A DNA stretch of 17,033 nucleotides from JAHJFW01 sp038065635 (GTDB lineage Bacteria > Patescibacteriota > Patescibacteriia > 2-12-FULL-60-25): NCBI GenBank assembly GCA_038065635.1, contig JBBTQP010000096.1:1-17033 (forward strand), given 5' to 3'. The position numbers were made by a program, and so were the translations under genes. Shown here piece by piece: positions 7,277 through 15,324 of this stretch. The notes under the pieces are model-generated. The model was not told where the DNA came from and searched no databases. It saw nothing but the letters and a program-made list of their open reading frames with translations. The stretch's first letter is position 1; every line of letters starts with the position of its first letter.

Positions 7277-8644
7277 ATGAATGCGCCAAGATACCACCTT
7301 ATTACCTACGGTTGCCAGATGAATAAGAACGATACGGAGCGTATTGCGCGTCTGCTTTCGGATTTGGGATTTAAGGAAACCGATGTTGAAGAAGATGCGG
7401 ATTTGATCCTTCTTAATACCTGTTCCGTTCGTCAGACCGCGGAGAATCGAGTGTATGGAAAGATGAAGGACTTTATAGATCTCAAGTCTCGAAGACCGGA
7501 GGTTATTGTGGCAATAACCGGTTGTATGGCGGGACGCGACAAAAATGGCGAACTTCGCAGAAGGTTGTTTGCGGCGGATTTGTTTTTTCCGACTTCGGAG
7601 ATGGTGAAATTGCCGCGATGGATTGCGGAGTTGCGTCCAGAGTTGGTGAATACGACGGATGCCATAACGGATTATCTAAAAATTTTTCCACTGAGATCTC
7701 CGAGTGCGCAAGCGTTCGTGTCCATACAAACTGGTTGCAACAAATTTTGTACGTACTGCGTTGTTCCGTACGCGCGAGGGCTTGAGAGGAATCGTCCGAC
7801 ATCGGATGTTATCGCGGAGATTAAAAATTGCGCGGAACGAGGCGTGAAAGAGATTACGTTTCTTGGGCAGACAGTCAATTCGTATCGCGCTTCGGATCCC
7901 GAATCGTTTTCTCGCGCAAATCCATACGTCGCGTCGGCGGAAAAACAGGGACGTTTTTGGAATCATTTTGCCGCGTTGCTGTGGGAGGCGAATGAAACGC
8001 AGGGGATTGAGCGCGTGAATTGGACGGCGCCGCATCCGAACTCTATGACGGACGACGTGATTGACGCGCTCGCGCTTCCGAAACAAGTAAACTTTTTGCA
8101 TCTTCCGGTTCAATCCGGTTCGAACGATGTTTTGTTTCGCATGAATCGAAAGTACACGCGCGAAGATTTTTTGCGCGTGATCCAGAAGGTTAAATCTGCG
8201 CGGCCCGGGATAGCTATCGGAACGGATATCATAGTCGGATTTTCCGGCGAGACGGAAAAGGATTTTGAAGATACAGTTTCGCTTTATCGCGAGGTTGATT
8301 TTGATATTTCATATACCGCTCAATACAGTCCGAGAACTGGAACGTTGGCGAATAAACTTTTTGCAGACGACGTGTCTCGCGAAGAGAAAAGGCGGCGTTG
8401 GGATTTTATGCAAACGCTGATGAAAAAAATTACGCTTCGAAAAAACCAGGCGCTTATCGAAAGGGAAGTGTCCGTACTCGTCGACCGCGTTGAAAACGGT
8501 TGGGCAATAGGTAATTCTAGCGAGATGAAGGTGTGTAAATTCAAGTGTTCAGATCCCGGTATTATTGGTACGATAGTAGCGGTAACGGTAGAAACAGCAC
8601 TTGAATGGCAATTACTCTCATACCCCGTGTCGTGTGCATCGTAG
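7277..8644 (+). CDS. miaB: tRNA-2-methylthio-N6-dimethylallyladenosine synthase MiaB
   Basis: MiaB is a radical-SAM methylthiotransferase that converts i6A37 to ms2i6A37 in tRNAs reading UNN codons. The 455-residue protein has the UPF0004 domain with cluster ligands C13 (YGCQMN), C49 (NTCSVR) and C83 (TGCMAG). The radical-SAM motif CNKFCTYCVVPY follows, with C154, C158 and C161. HLPVQSGS (275-282), a SPRTGTLA segment (351-358) and a C-terminal TRAM domain (about 392-448) complete it. The NSYRA…FAALL segment (about 201-234) is longer than the usual MiaB loop by roughly 20 residues. The first gene of a two-gene operon, it overlaps miaA by 40 bases. MiaA makes its substrate, which supports MiaB rather than the related MtaB or RimO. 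Confidence 0.96.
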   Translation: MNAPRYHLITYGCQMNKNDTERIARLLSDLGFKETDVEEDADLILLNTCSVRQTAENRVYGKMKDFIDLKSRRPEVIVAITGCMAGRDKNGELRRRLFAADLFFPTSEMVKLPRWIAELRPELVNTTDAITDYLKIFPLRSPSAQAFVSIQTGCNKFCTYCVVPYARGLERNRPTSDVIAEIKNCAERGVKEITFLGQTVNSYRASDPESFSRANPYVASAEKQGRFWNHFAALLWEANETQGIERVNWTAPHPNSMTDDVIDALALPKQVNFLHLPVQSGSNDVLFRMNRKYTREDFLRVIQKVKSARPGIAIGTDIIVGFSGETEKDFEDTVSLYREVDFDISYTAQYSPRTGTLANKLFADDVSREEKRRRWDFMQTLMKKITLRKNQALIEREVSVLVDRVENGWAIGNSSEMKVCKFKCSDPGIIGTIVAVTVETALEWQLLSYPVSCAS

Positions 8645-9555
8645 GTCCGACGTCATCCGGAAAAACCGCGTTGAGTCTTCGTCTCGCTGAAAAGTTCGAC
8701 GGAGAAATTATTAACGCGGATGCGAGACAGTGCTACACGGATTTTGATATTGGGACAGGGAAGCCGGTTGGAAAGAAGGGGGAGTATGAGGGCAGACGTT
8801 CGTACATCGTAAAAGGAATTCCTCACTATTTGATGGATTTTTTGCCGCCAGAGCAGGTTTATACTGTCGCGGAATGGCGCAAGGCGGCCATGAGGGCGAT
8901 CAAAGGAATAACGGAAAGAAAACACCTTCCGATCGTTGTTGGAGGAACAGGATTATACATAAAAGCTCTAGTTGACAATCTTTCATTTCCAAAAGTTCCG
9001 CCAAAGCCGCATCTTCGCGAGGCGTTTGAAAAGAAATCGCGAGAGGAGTTGGTTGCGTTACTTCTGAAGATGGATCCAACGGCGGCTGGAACGGTTGATT
9101 TAAAAAATCCGCGTCGAGTCATTCGCGCGTTAGAGATCGTCACGTTCACAGGGAAGCCGATCAGTGAAACAAGAAAGATGGGCAAGCCGGACGTAGAAGC
9201 GTTTCAAATCGGAATTCGTCGGACTCGCCAGGAACTGTATTCGAGAATCGATCGCGAGGTTGAAGACATGATCGAACGCGGGTGGATCGACGAGATTCGC
9301 GAGTTGCTCCGCAAGGGCGTTTCGCTTGACGCGCCGGCCATGACTTCCATCGGATATCGCGAACTAATCTCTTACATCAAAGGTGAAAAACCGTTGGACG
9401 ATGCGGTTGCCGCCTGCAAAACGGCCGTGCGCAGGTATGCCAAACGGCAGGAGACGTGGTACAGACGCGATAAGCGTATCCACTGGGTTGCTTCTGAAAA
9501 AGAGGCGATTAAGATGGTGGGAGAATTTTTTTCTTTATCATCTCCTCAGCTTTAG
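8605..9555 (+). CDS. miaA: tRNA dimethylallyltransferase MiaA
   Basis: MiaA transfers a dimethylallyl group from DMAPP to N6 of A37, giving the i6A37 that MiaB then thiomethylates. The 316-residue protein has a P-loop GPTSSGKT (14-21), the substrate loop NADARQCYTDFDIGTGKP (37-54), GGTGLYIKAL (113-122), the NPRRVIRALEI helix and a C-terminal RRYAKRQETWYRR tRNA-binding stretch. The usual D-S-x-Q-V-Y motif reads DARQCY here, a mild variation. The ATG at 8605 lies inside miaB, and the downstream P-loop spacing is normal, so the 40-base overlap is probably real. The 3' end overlaps the convergent gatB by 47 bases (9509-9555). Confidence 0.96.
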   Translation: MAITLIPRVVCIVGPTSSGKTALSLRLAEKFDGEIINADARQCYTDFDIGTGKPVGKKGEYEGRRSYIVKGIPHYLMDFLPPEQVYTVAEWRKAAMRAIKGITERKHLPIVVGGTGLYIKALVDNLSFPKVPPKPHLREAFEKKSREELVALLLKMDPTAAGTVDLKNPRRVIRALEIVTFTGKPISETRKMGKPDVEAFQIGIRRTRQELYSRIDREVEDMIERGWIDEIRELLRKGVSLDAPAMTSIGYRELISYIKGEKPLDDAVAACKTAVRRYAKRQETWYRRDKRIHWVASEKEAIKMVGEFFSLSSPQL

Positions 9556-11041
9556 CCGGATTTGCTTTTCCTTCAGTTGCTTTCATCACTGCGCCGACGA
9601 ACCATTTTATTATGGATTCTTTTCCGGCTTTGTATTGCGCCACTTGATCGGGGTTTTGTTCGACGAGGCGTTTTATTTCAGTCATGAGTTTTTCTTCATC
9701 CATTTTTTGTCCGAGGTTATGATCCTCCATCACGTGCGACGGATCAGCATCCGTTCCTATCATGAGGGCGAGGAGTTTTTGCGCGTTCGCGCTTCCAACG
9801 TCGCTTCTGTCAAGAAGAAGGATGAATTCGGCGAAGTTTTCCGGAGTTATTCGCGCGTCTTTAAGTTCGAGTGAACGTTCGGTTAACATGCCTGCGAGCT
9901 TCGAAGTGAGCCATCCGCCGACGAGTTTGGCGAATTTTTTCTTTTTATCATTCAGCAATTCACTGCCACTGCGATCGGAATCATCCGTGCTCTCTAACCA
10001 TCCTCCAAGCTCTCCCATGACAGCTTCCGCGTAGTCTGTCCATCCGTCGTGTGACACGAAAAACGCGGCGTCCGACGGGCTAAACCACCACTCCTCCTCT
10101 AGTCGCGATCTTTTTTCAGCTGGGAGTTCCACGCGGCGGGAAATGAGGCGTTCGCGAAGGGCGACGAGATTTTGCGGCGGCAAGTCCGGTTCCGGAAAAT
10201 ATCGATAGTCCGCGCTTGTCTCCTTCGTTCTTTGTTCGAAAGTCACGCCGCGATTTTCATCCCATCCGCGAGTTGACGCGACCGGAAAAGTTTGAGCGGC
10301 GTACAACCCTTCCTGTCGCTCGATTTCGTATTGAAGAGCGCGTTCCACGGCTCGGAAAGAGTTCAGGTTTTTAATTTCGACTTTCGGATTTAGGAATGAT
10401 TGGGTCGGCAGATTTTTGTCGTCGATTTCAAGAAGCGAAACATTGGCGTCGCAACGCATCTGTCCTTTTTCCATTTCCGCGTCAGACACTCCAACCGTCC
10501 GAAGAATCGCGCGCAACTCTTGAAGATACGCTTTGGCTTCTTGAGGGGATCGAATGTCTGGCTCTGTTACGATTTCGAGTAGGGGAGTTCCGCCGCGATT
10601 GAAATCCACGAAAGTCCCGTCTTTAGTGTGTACGTTTTTTGCCGCGTCTTCCTCTAAGTGCGCGCGAGTAATTCCAACTCGAATAGAGTCTCTCGGCGGT
10701 TTTCCATTAGGCACGGCGATGTTCACGTATCCGTCCAAGGCGATAGGGAGGTGGAACTGTGAAATCTGGTAGCCCTTTGGTAAGTCCGGATAGAAATAGT
10801 TTTTTCTATCAAAAGCCGCGGTATCCGGAATGCGGCAGTTCAGTGCCAGTCCCGCTTTTACGCCGAGTTCAAGCGCGTGCTCATTAAGCGCCGGCAAAGC
10901 TCCGGGTTGTCCGGTACAGATCGGACAGATAGCGGTGTTCGGAGCCGCGCCATCGTCAACATTAGCGCAAGCGCAAAACATCTTGCTCGCTGTTTTTAAT
11001 TGAGCATGAACTTCGAGGCCAATGATGGGGATGAGGCGCAT
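9509..11041 (-). CDS. gatB: Asp-tRNA(Asn)/Glu-tRNA(Gln) amidotransferase subunit B
   Basis: GatB activates Glu-tRNA(Gln) or Asp-tRNA(Asn) by phosphorylation inside the GatCAB complex. The 510-residue product starts with GLEVHAQLKT (8-17) and a zinc site C23/C25/C39/C42. It continues with DRKNYFYPDLPKGYQIS (78-94), DFNRGGTPLLEIVTEPD (146-162), KGQMRCDANVS (192-202) and TKETSADYRYFPEPDLPP (272-289). A C-terminal GatB/YqeY tail domain spans about 320-508. It is slightly longer than usual because of an acidic/polar insertion around 349-369 (ESTDDSDRSG…) in the tail domain. gatA and gatC are not in the window. The start is preceded almost directly by a 9-mer repeat element (11043-11142). Confidence 0.97.
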   Translation of the reverse strand: MRLIPIIGLEVHAQLKTASKMFCACANVDDGAAPNTAICPICTGQPGALPALNEHALELGVKAGLALNCRIPDTAAFDRKNYFYPDLPKGYQISQFHLPIALDGYVNIAVPNGKPPRDSIRVGITRAHLEEDAAKNVHTKDGTFVDFNRGGTPLLEIVTEPDIRSPQEAKAYLQELRAILRTVGVSDAEMEKGQMRCDANVSLLEIDDKNLPTQSFLNPKVEIKNLNSFRAVERALQYEIERQEGLYAAQTFPVASTRGWDENRGVTFEQRTKETSADYRYFPEPDLPPQNLVALRERLISRRVELPAEKRSRLEEEWWFSPSDAAFFVSHDGWTDYAEAVMGELGGWLESTDDSDRSGSELLNDKKKKFAKLVGGWLTSKLAGMLTERSLELKDARITPENFAEFILLLDRSDVGSANAQKLLALMIGTDADPSHVMEDHNLGQKMDEEKLMTEIKRLVEQNPDQVAQYKAGKESIIKWFVGAVMKATEGKANPAKAEEMIKKKILPPS

Positions 11042-11042
11042 A

Positions 11043-11142
11043 GGGAGTCAATAGTCTGTAAAGTCTATAAAGTCTGTAAAGTCATAAAGTTATTGAATTA
11101 TTCTTAGACTTTCGACTTTATGGACTTTATGGACTTTTGACT
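11043..11142. repeat. Inverted 9-mer repeat element between the membrane-protein gene and gatB
   Basis: The left arm (11043-11083) is a run of 9-base units of the form NNTAAAGTC starting GGGAGTCAA. The right arm (11107-11142) carries the same pattern in inverse orientation and ends TTTTGACT at the stop codon of the upstream gene. Between them is an AT-rich loop. The left arm matches 16972-17012 at 39 of 41 positions. The element fills the whole intergenic space and would fold into a long imperfect hairpin in the transcript. It has no U-tract, so it is not a classical terminator. Confidence 0.85.
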
Positions 11143-11894
11143 TAACGCGTCCTTTGCAGCTGTCTGTATAGTTTAACTTGGAAACCGATGATTAGCGGCA
11201 TGAAGGCCGCCATCATCGCCATTTGTACGAATTGAGCCACGCCCGCATAGAACGGATCCGTTTTCAGGTCTACCGAATAACCCATCATTTGAACTTTAAA
11301 TAACGGTCCGATCAGCGTCATTATCAATCCCGCGACTAATGCCATAAGTCCGGCGAAGAGTACGACGCCTGATAGAATTCTGCCGAAAGTCGCCCACCAG
11401 CGTCCCTTGATCAGTTCTCGTGATTCTTTAAGTGCGATTGATCCTCGGATTCCTTTATCGATCAGGAACAATTCTGAAAAATATAACGCGATTCCGAAAT
11501 ATATTCCTGGAATAATAAATAGAATGGTCGCGCCGAACGTGATGATGCCGGTTAATAATCCTATCCAAATTAAGGACACGAAAAGATTCATGGCTTTTTG
11601 TCCTTCTTCTTTGTTGTCGAGCGGCGATTTTCCGGCTTCGAGCAGCAGCATTCTGATCATTAGACGAAGGCCCACCCATACCGTGAAGATCCCGCTCGCC
11701 AATGAGACTATGAACATTAAAGAGGAAAAGTTCGGGTTGTACTTTGCCAAGAGACCGGAAGCAAAATAGACGAGACCTACGTATAGGAACAGTATGGAAG
11801 TTTTTACACTTACGTTCCATGTGGACGTGAAAAGTTTCCATGAGTCGGAAAGAAGCGATTTGACGCTTGGAAGCGGTTTGGGCTGGTTTGTCAT
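11142..11894 (-). CDS. Polytopic membrane protein of unknown function
   Basis: This 250-residue protein has about six membrane segments, at approximately 29-51, 57-85, a paired region 101-144, 166-199 and 214-244. A central FIIPGIYFGIALYFSE stretch is followed by an amphipathic SIALKESRELIKGRWWATFGR segment. That Pro-Gly plus 'ALKxSxxLxKGxWW' pattern is seen in the loosely related DUF975 and glycerophosphodiester-phosphodiesterase membrane-domain proteins, whose role is unclear. The ATG at 11894 was chosen because a TATAAT box lies just before it; the frame could extend to 11927, but that would place the start upstream of the -10. It precedes gatB on the same strand, separated only by the repeat element. 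No enzymatic motif is visible. Confidence 0.75.
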   Translation of the reverse strand: MTNQPKPLPSVKSLLSDSWKLFTSTWNVSVKTSILFLYVGLVYFASGLLAKYNPNFSSLMFIVSLASGIFTVWVGLRLMIRMLLLEAGKSPLDNKEEGQKAMNLFVSLIWIGLLTGIITFGATILFIIPGIYFGIALYFSELFLIDKGIRGSIALKESRELIKGRWWATFGRILSGVVLFAGLMALVAGLIMTLIGPLFKVQMMGYSVDLKTDPFYAGVAQFVQMAMMAAFMPLIIGFQVKLYRQLQRTR

Positions 11895-11904
11895 AGTTCT
11901 GGAT

Positions 11905-11910
11905 ATTATA
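11905..11910 (-). promoter_or_regulatory. -10 element of the membrane-protein gene
   Basis: A perfect TATAAT on the minus strand ends 10 bases before the ATG at 11894. No strong -35 is seen at 17 bases (TAGCGA). A transcription start 6-7 bases downstream would give a leader of only about 3-5 bases. It overlaps the plus-strand candidate for the divergent restriction gene. Confidence 0.5.
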
Positions 11911-11912
11911 CT
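11907..11912 (+). promoter_or_regulatory. Candidate -10 element for the restriction-modification gene
   Basis: TATACT on the plus strand has TGGTTT at 11884-11889 as a poor -35, with a 17-base spacer. It overlaps the minus-strand TATAAT, so the two divergent promoters would compete for polymerase. The restriction gene starts 24 bases downstream. Confidence 0.35.
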
Positions 11913-11935
11913 AAAAATATGAAACAATCGCTACT

Positions 11936-14728
11936 ATGTTGAGCTGGAATGAAATTCGTACTCGTGCACTGCAGTTTTCGCGAGAATGGGAAGGTGAAAC
12001 TCGCGAGATGGCTGAATATCAATCGTTTTGGGACGACTTTTTTCACGTGTTCGGAATCAAACGTCGATCCGTCGCTCTTTATCAGAAAAAAGTTGAACGA
12101 CTTGGTCAGAATAGAGGATTTATAGACCTATTTTGGCCCGGAACATTGCTCGTGGAACATAAATCCGCTGGAAAGGATTTGGATGCCGCTTTCACGCAAG
12201 CAACCGATTATTTCGATGGATTGAAGGAAGAAGAAAAGCCGCGTTATGTGATCGTTACGGACTATAGACGCATACAGCTCTACGATTTGGAAGGAGAAAA
12301 TGGGATGACGCAAGATACGTTCAATCTTAAAGAATTTCCGAAACGAGTCCGGCAATTCGCTTTCATCGCCGGATATGAGCAGCGCGTATACAAGGAGGAG
12401 GATCCTGTCAACGTCAAGGCCGTACGCGCCATCGCAAAACTTTACGAGGCGCTCCGCTTCAATAATTATCCGCCAAACGCGATAGACAAGCTGCTCACGC
12501 GACTCGTGTTTTGTTTTTTCGCGGACGACACGGCGATTTTCAACAAGGGCGTGTTCGGAACATATTTGGAAACCGTAAGTAAAGAGGACGGATCCGATAT
12601 AGGCGCTCACCTCTCGACGATTTTTCAGATTCTAAACACTCCGACCGACAAGCGACAGACGGCGGCCGATGAGGATCTGCTCGGTCTTCCCTACGTGAAC
12701 GGAGGCCTGTTCGCGGAGCCACTTCCTGCCGTTTTCGGTACAAGCGCGATAAGAAAAACACTGCTCGGCTGCTCCGAATTTGATTGGTCCGCCGTGTCGC
12801 CGGTAATCTTCGGTTCAATGTTCCAGTCCGTCATGGACGACAAAGAGCGACACGACTTGGGAGCGCACTACACCTCTGAAAAAAATATTCTCAAAGTAAT
12901 TAGCGGTCTCTTTTTGGATGACTTGCATCAGGAACTCGCCGCCGCAGGCACGAATAACGCAAAATTGAACGTGCTGTGGAATAAGATCGCCGACATTACT
13001 TTGTTGGACCCGGCATGCGGATGCGGAAACTTCCTCGTCGTCGCCTATCGCGAACTTCGCAGAATTGAATTTGAAATTCTGAAACGTCTGCATCGCAAAG
13101 AAGTTGCTGGCGGTCAGTCCGCTTTGCCGTTTGACGTATCCACCGTCTCCAAACTTTCAGTGGAACGAATGCATGGAATTGAGATCCTTCCATTCCCAGC
13201 CGAAATCGCGCAACTGTCCCTTTGGCTCGTCGATCATCTCGCCAATATCGAATTAGGCGATTACTTCGGCGCGCCTTTCGCCAAGCTCCCGCTTACGGAG
13301 GCGCCGCATATCGTGCAAGGTGACGCTCTCCTGCTTGATTGGGAATCCGTTGTTACGAAATATAAGCTTACGTACATCCTCGGAAATCCGCCATTCATCG
13401 GATCAAAGGTTATGTCCGACGAACAACGCGTGCAAATCACGACACTATTTCATGAAACGGCTGGAGCGGGCACGCTGGATTTTGTTTGCGGTTGGTACGC
13501 AAAGGCGGTCGCGTATATTCAGGGTACAAAAATTTCATGCGCATTCGTTTCCACCAATTCCATCACGCAAGGAGAACAAGTGGCCGTGCTTTGGAAACCG
13601 CTCATAGAAAAGTATGGAATCATAATCCGGTTCGCGCATCGTACATTCAAATGGTCCAACGAAGCGCCGGGTAAAGCCGCCGTCTATTGCGTTATCATCG
13701 GCTTCGGTCTTGTTCCGCCCGCAAGGTATCGCTTATACGAATACGAAGACGTGCGGAGCGAACCCCACGAGGCGGTCGTGAAACATATCAATCCTTATTT
13801 GGTGGATGCGCCGGATGTATTTATTGGTAGCAGACAAAAGCCGCTTTGCGACGTTCCGGAGATTGGAATAGGCAACAAACCGATTGACGGCGGCATGTAT
13901 CTATTTACCGCCGAAGAAAAAGAAGCGTTCTTGCAAAAAGAGCCGGCCGCCGCTCCCTATTTCCGTCGGTGGTTGGGGGCTGATGAATTCCTGAACGGTT
14001 GGGAGCGCTGGTGCCTGTGGCTCGGCGACTGCCCACCGGAACAATTACGAAAGATGCCCGAGGCTCTGCGTCGCGTTGAAGCTGTTCGTCAAGTTCGTCT
14101 TCTCAGTAAGAGTGCGCCAACTCGCAAGCTCGCCGAAACTCCGACACGATTTCATGTAGAGAATATGCCGACGAATAATTACTTGCTTATCCCAAGTACC
14201 TCATCGGAACGCCGAGTGTATATTCCAATCGGCTTCATCCAACCGGAGACGTTATCCAGCAATGCCGTCCATATTATTCCCGACGCAACTCTTTATCACT
14301 TCGGCGTCTTGGAAAGCGAAATGCACATGGCATGGATGCGCGCGATTTGTGGTCGCCTCGAAAGTCGCTATCGCTATTCCAAAGATATCGTCTACAATAA
14401 CTTTCCGTGGCCAGCAGACCCAACGGACGCAAAAAAGAAGGCGGTTGAAGGTGCGACGCAGAAAGTGTTGGATGCGCGAGCGAAATTCGCAAACGCTACA
14501 CTAGCAGATCTCTACAACCCCGAAACAATGCCCAAGGTTTTATTGGACGCGCATCACGCGCTAGATCGAGCCGTAGACAAGTGTTACGGCAAACGAACGT
14601 TTACGAGCGAGCCGGAACGATTGGAGTTTTTATTCGGTCTGTATAAAGAATATACGGAGAAGCAAATGATGATGGATCATTTGGGTGAGAAGAAAGGAAG
14701 AATAAAAAAAATGAAAAGATTATCGTGA
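11936..14728 (+). CDS. MmeI-type (type IIL) restriction endonuclease / adenine methyltransferase
   Basis: This 930-residue single-chain restriction-modification enzyme starts with the MmeI-typical LSWNEIRTRALQFSREW. The N-terminal PD-(D/E)XK nuclease has D64, then E74-H-K76 after nine residues, the same D-X9-EXK spacing as MmeI. A helical connector includes NLYEAL-like and LVFCFFADDTAIF segments (about 160-300). The methyltransferase shows motif X DLGAHYTSEKNI (307-318), motif I LLDPACGCGNFL (356-367) and motif IV GNPPFIGS (483-490), indicating N6-adenine methylation. The target recognition region is about 600-815, ending GRLESRYRYS and NNFPWP. All catalytic residues look intact. Such enzymes cut about 20 bases from the site and protect the host by methylating one strand. 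The gene faces away from the membrane-protein gene and is followed after 24 bases by a zinc-ribbon gene. Confidence 0.95.
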   Translation: MLSWNEIRTRALQFSREWEGETREMAEYQSFWDDFFHVFGIKRRSVALYQKKVERLGQNRGFIDLFWPGTLLVEHKSAGKDLDAAFTQATDYFDGLKEEEKPRYVIVTDYRRIQLYDLEGENGMTQDTFNLKEFPKRVRQFAFIAGYEQRVYKEEDPVNVKAVRAIAKLYEALRFNNYPPNAIDKLLTRLVFCFFADDTAIFNKGVFGTYLETVSKEDGSDIGAHLSTIFQILNTPTDKRQTAADEDLLGLPYVNGGLFAEPLPAVFGTSAIRKTLLGCSEFDWSAVSPVIFGSMFQSVMDDKERHDLGAHYTSEKNILKVISGLFLDDLHQELAAAGTNNAKLNVLWNKIADITLLDPACGCGNFLVVAYRELRRIEFEILKRLHRKEVAGGQSALPFDVSTVSKLSVERMHGIEILPFPAEIAQLSLWLVDHLANIELGDYFGAPFAKLPLTEAPHIVQGDALLLDWESVVTKYKLTYILGNPPFIGSKVMSDEQRVQITTLFHETAGAGTLDFVCGWYAKAVAYIQGTKISCAFVSTNSITQGEQVAVLWKPLIEKYGIIIRFAHRTFKWSNEAPGKAAVYCVIIGFGLVPPARYRLYEYEDVRSEPHEAVVKHINPYLVDAPDVFIGSRQKPLCDVPEIGIGNKPIDGGMYLFTAEEKEAFLQKEPAAAPYFRRWLGADEFLNGWERWCLWLGDCPPEQLRKMPEALRRVEAVRQVRLLSKSAPTRKLAETPTRFHVENMPTNNYLLIPSTSSERRVYIPIGFIQPETLSSNAVHIIPDATLYHFGVLESEMHMAWMRAICGRLESRYRYSKDIVYNNFPWPADPTDAKKKAVEGATQKVLDARAKFANATLADLYNPETMPKVLLDAHHALDRAVDKCYGKRTFTSEPERLEFLFGLYKEYTEKQMMMDHLGEKKGRIKKMKRLS

Positions 14729-14752
14729 ATAATCCTTAAAGAGAAATTAGAT

Positions 14753-15310
14753 ATGACCACGCAAAACTGTTATTTATGTGATCGAACAGCTTCAAGCGTT
14801 CCATCCGAATCATGGAAAAAATTTATATCATGCGAAACATGTGGAGAATACGAAATTACGGAGGAACTTCAGCATTTCACCTTGTCGCTATTTGGTGAGA
14901 AGAATAAATACGTTTTATCCGGCCTTTGTCGGGAATTAAAGGAAACTGAACAAGATGTCCCCTGTCTTACAACACAGAACTTGAATGAATTAATGTCTCG
15001 ATCCCCAGTGCCGGATATGGAAGATATAAATGCAAAGCTCGAAAAGTTGCTCGCCGCAGTGAAGCGCAAATCGGATCATTTCGGCAAAATCGTAGAGTTA
15101 CAGCGAGACGGGGATTATCCGCTCGCTTACGCGAAAAACGACAAGGAATTCTTCGCTTTCATAGATCAGCTTGTCGCAATGAAGCTGCTTGAATTGAAGG
15201 AAGAAGACAATCGTACAAAGTTCGTCATGCTGTCGGCGTCGTGCTGGGCACATCCTTCTAACAAGATGGATAATGAAGAATCGAGTACAGAAATCGGTTT
15301 CAAGGTTTAG
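14753..15310 (+). CDS. Zinc-ribbon protein of unknown function downstream of the restriction gene
   Basis: This 185-residue protein is not a family I can name. An N-terminal treble-clef or zinc-ribbon is formed by C6/C9 and C27/C30 with the pattern CYLC…SCETCGEYEITEE. A helical middle follows (about 45-110). The C-terminal half (FAFIDQLVAMKLLELKEEDNRTKFVMLSASCW, about 133-164) reads like a winged-helix or small beta-hairpin module ('LxxxGW'-like end). It starts 24 bases after the restriction gene with a weak AAAGAG ribosome site, so co-transcription is likely. Similar zinc-ribbon N-termini occur, as I recall, ahead of effector domains in bacterial defence proteins; no effector is present here. 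It could be an accessory or regulator of the restriction gene, or a truncated defence sensor. Confidence 0.7.
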   Translation: MTTQNCYLCDRTASSVPSESWKKFISCETCGEYEITEELQHFTLSLFGEKNKYVLSGLCRELKETEQDVPCLTTQNLNELMSRSPVPDMEDINAKLEKLLAAVKRKSDHFGKIVELQRDGDYPLAYAKNDKEFFAFIDQLVAMKLLELKEEDNRTKFVMLSASCWAHPSNKMDNEESSTEIGFKV

Positions 15311-15324
15311 TAAGTCGGGGATTC

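Noticed and set aside
9383..9874. Plus-strand 163-residue frame
   Set aside because: It overlaps the ends of miaA and gatB, both firmly identified in other frames. The sequence is rich in Phe, His and Cys with no family features.
11043..11142. CRISPR array
   Set aside because: The 9-base units are directly abutting without unique spacers, and no cas genes are nearby.
11936..14728. Reading the large methyltransferase as PglX of a BREX system
   Set aside because: The N-terminal D-X9-EXK nuclease and the overall length match MmeI. No brxA, brxB, brxC, pglZ or brxL gene is present.
15311..15324. Rho-independent terminator between the convergent zinc-ribbon and toxin genes
   Set aside because: The 14-base gap has no hairpin followed by a T-run on either strand.
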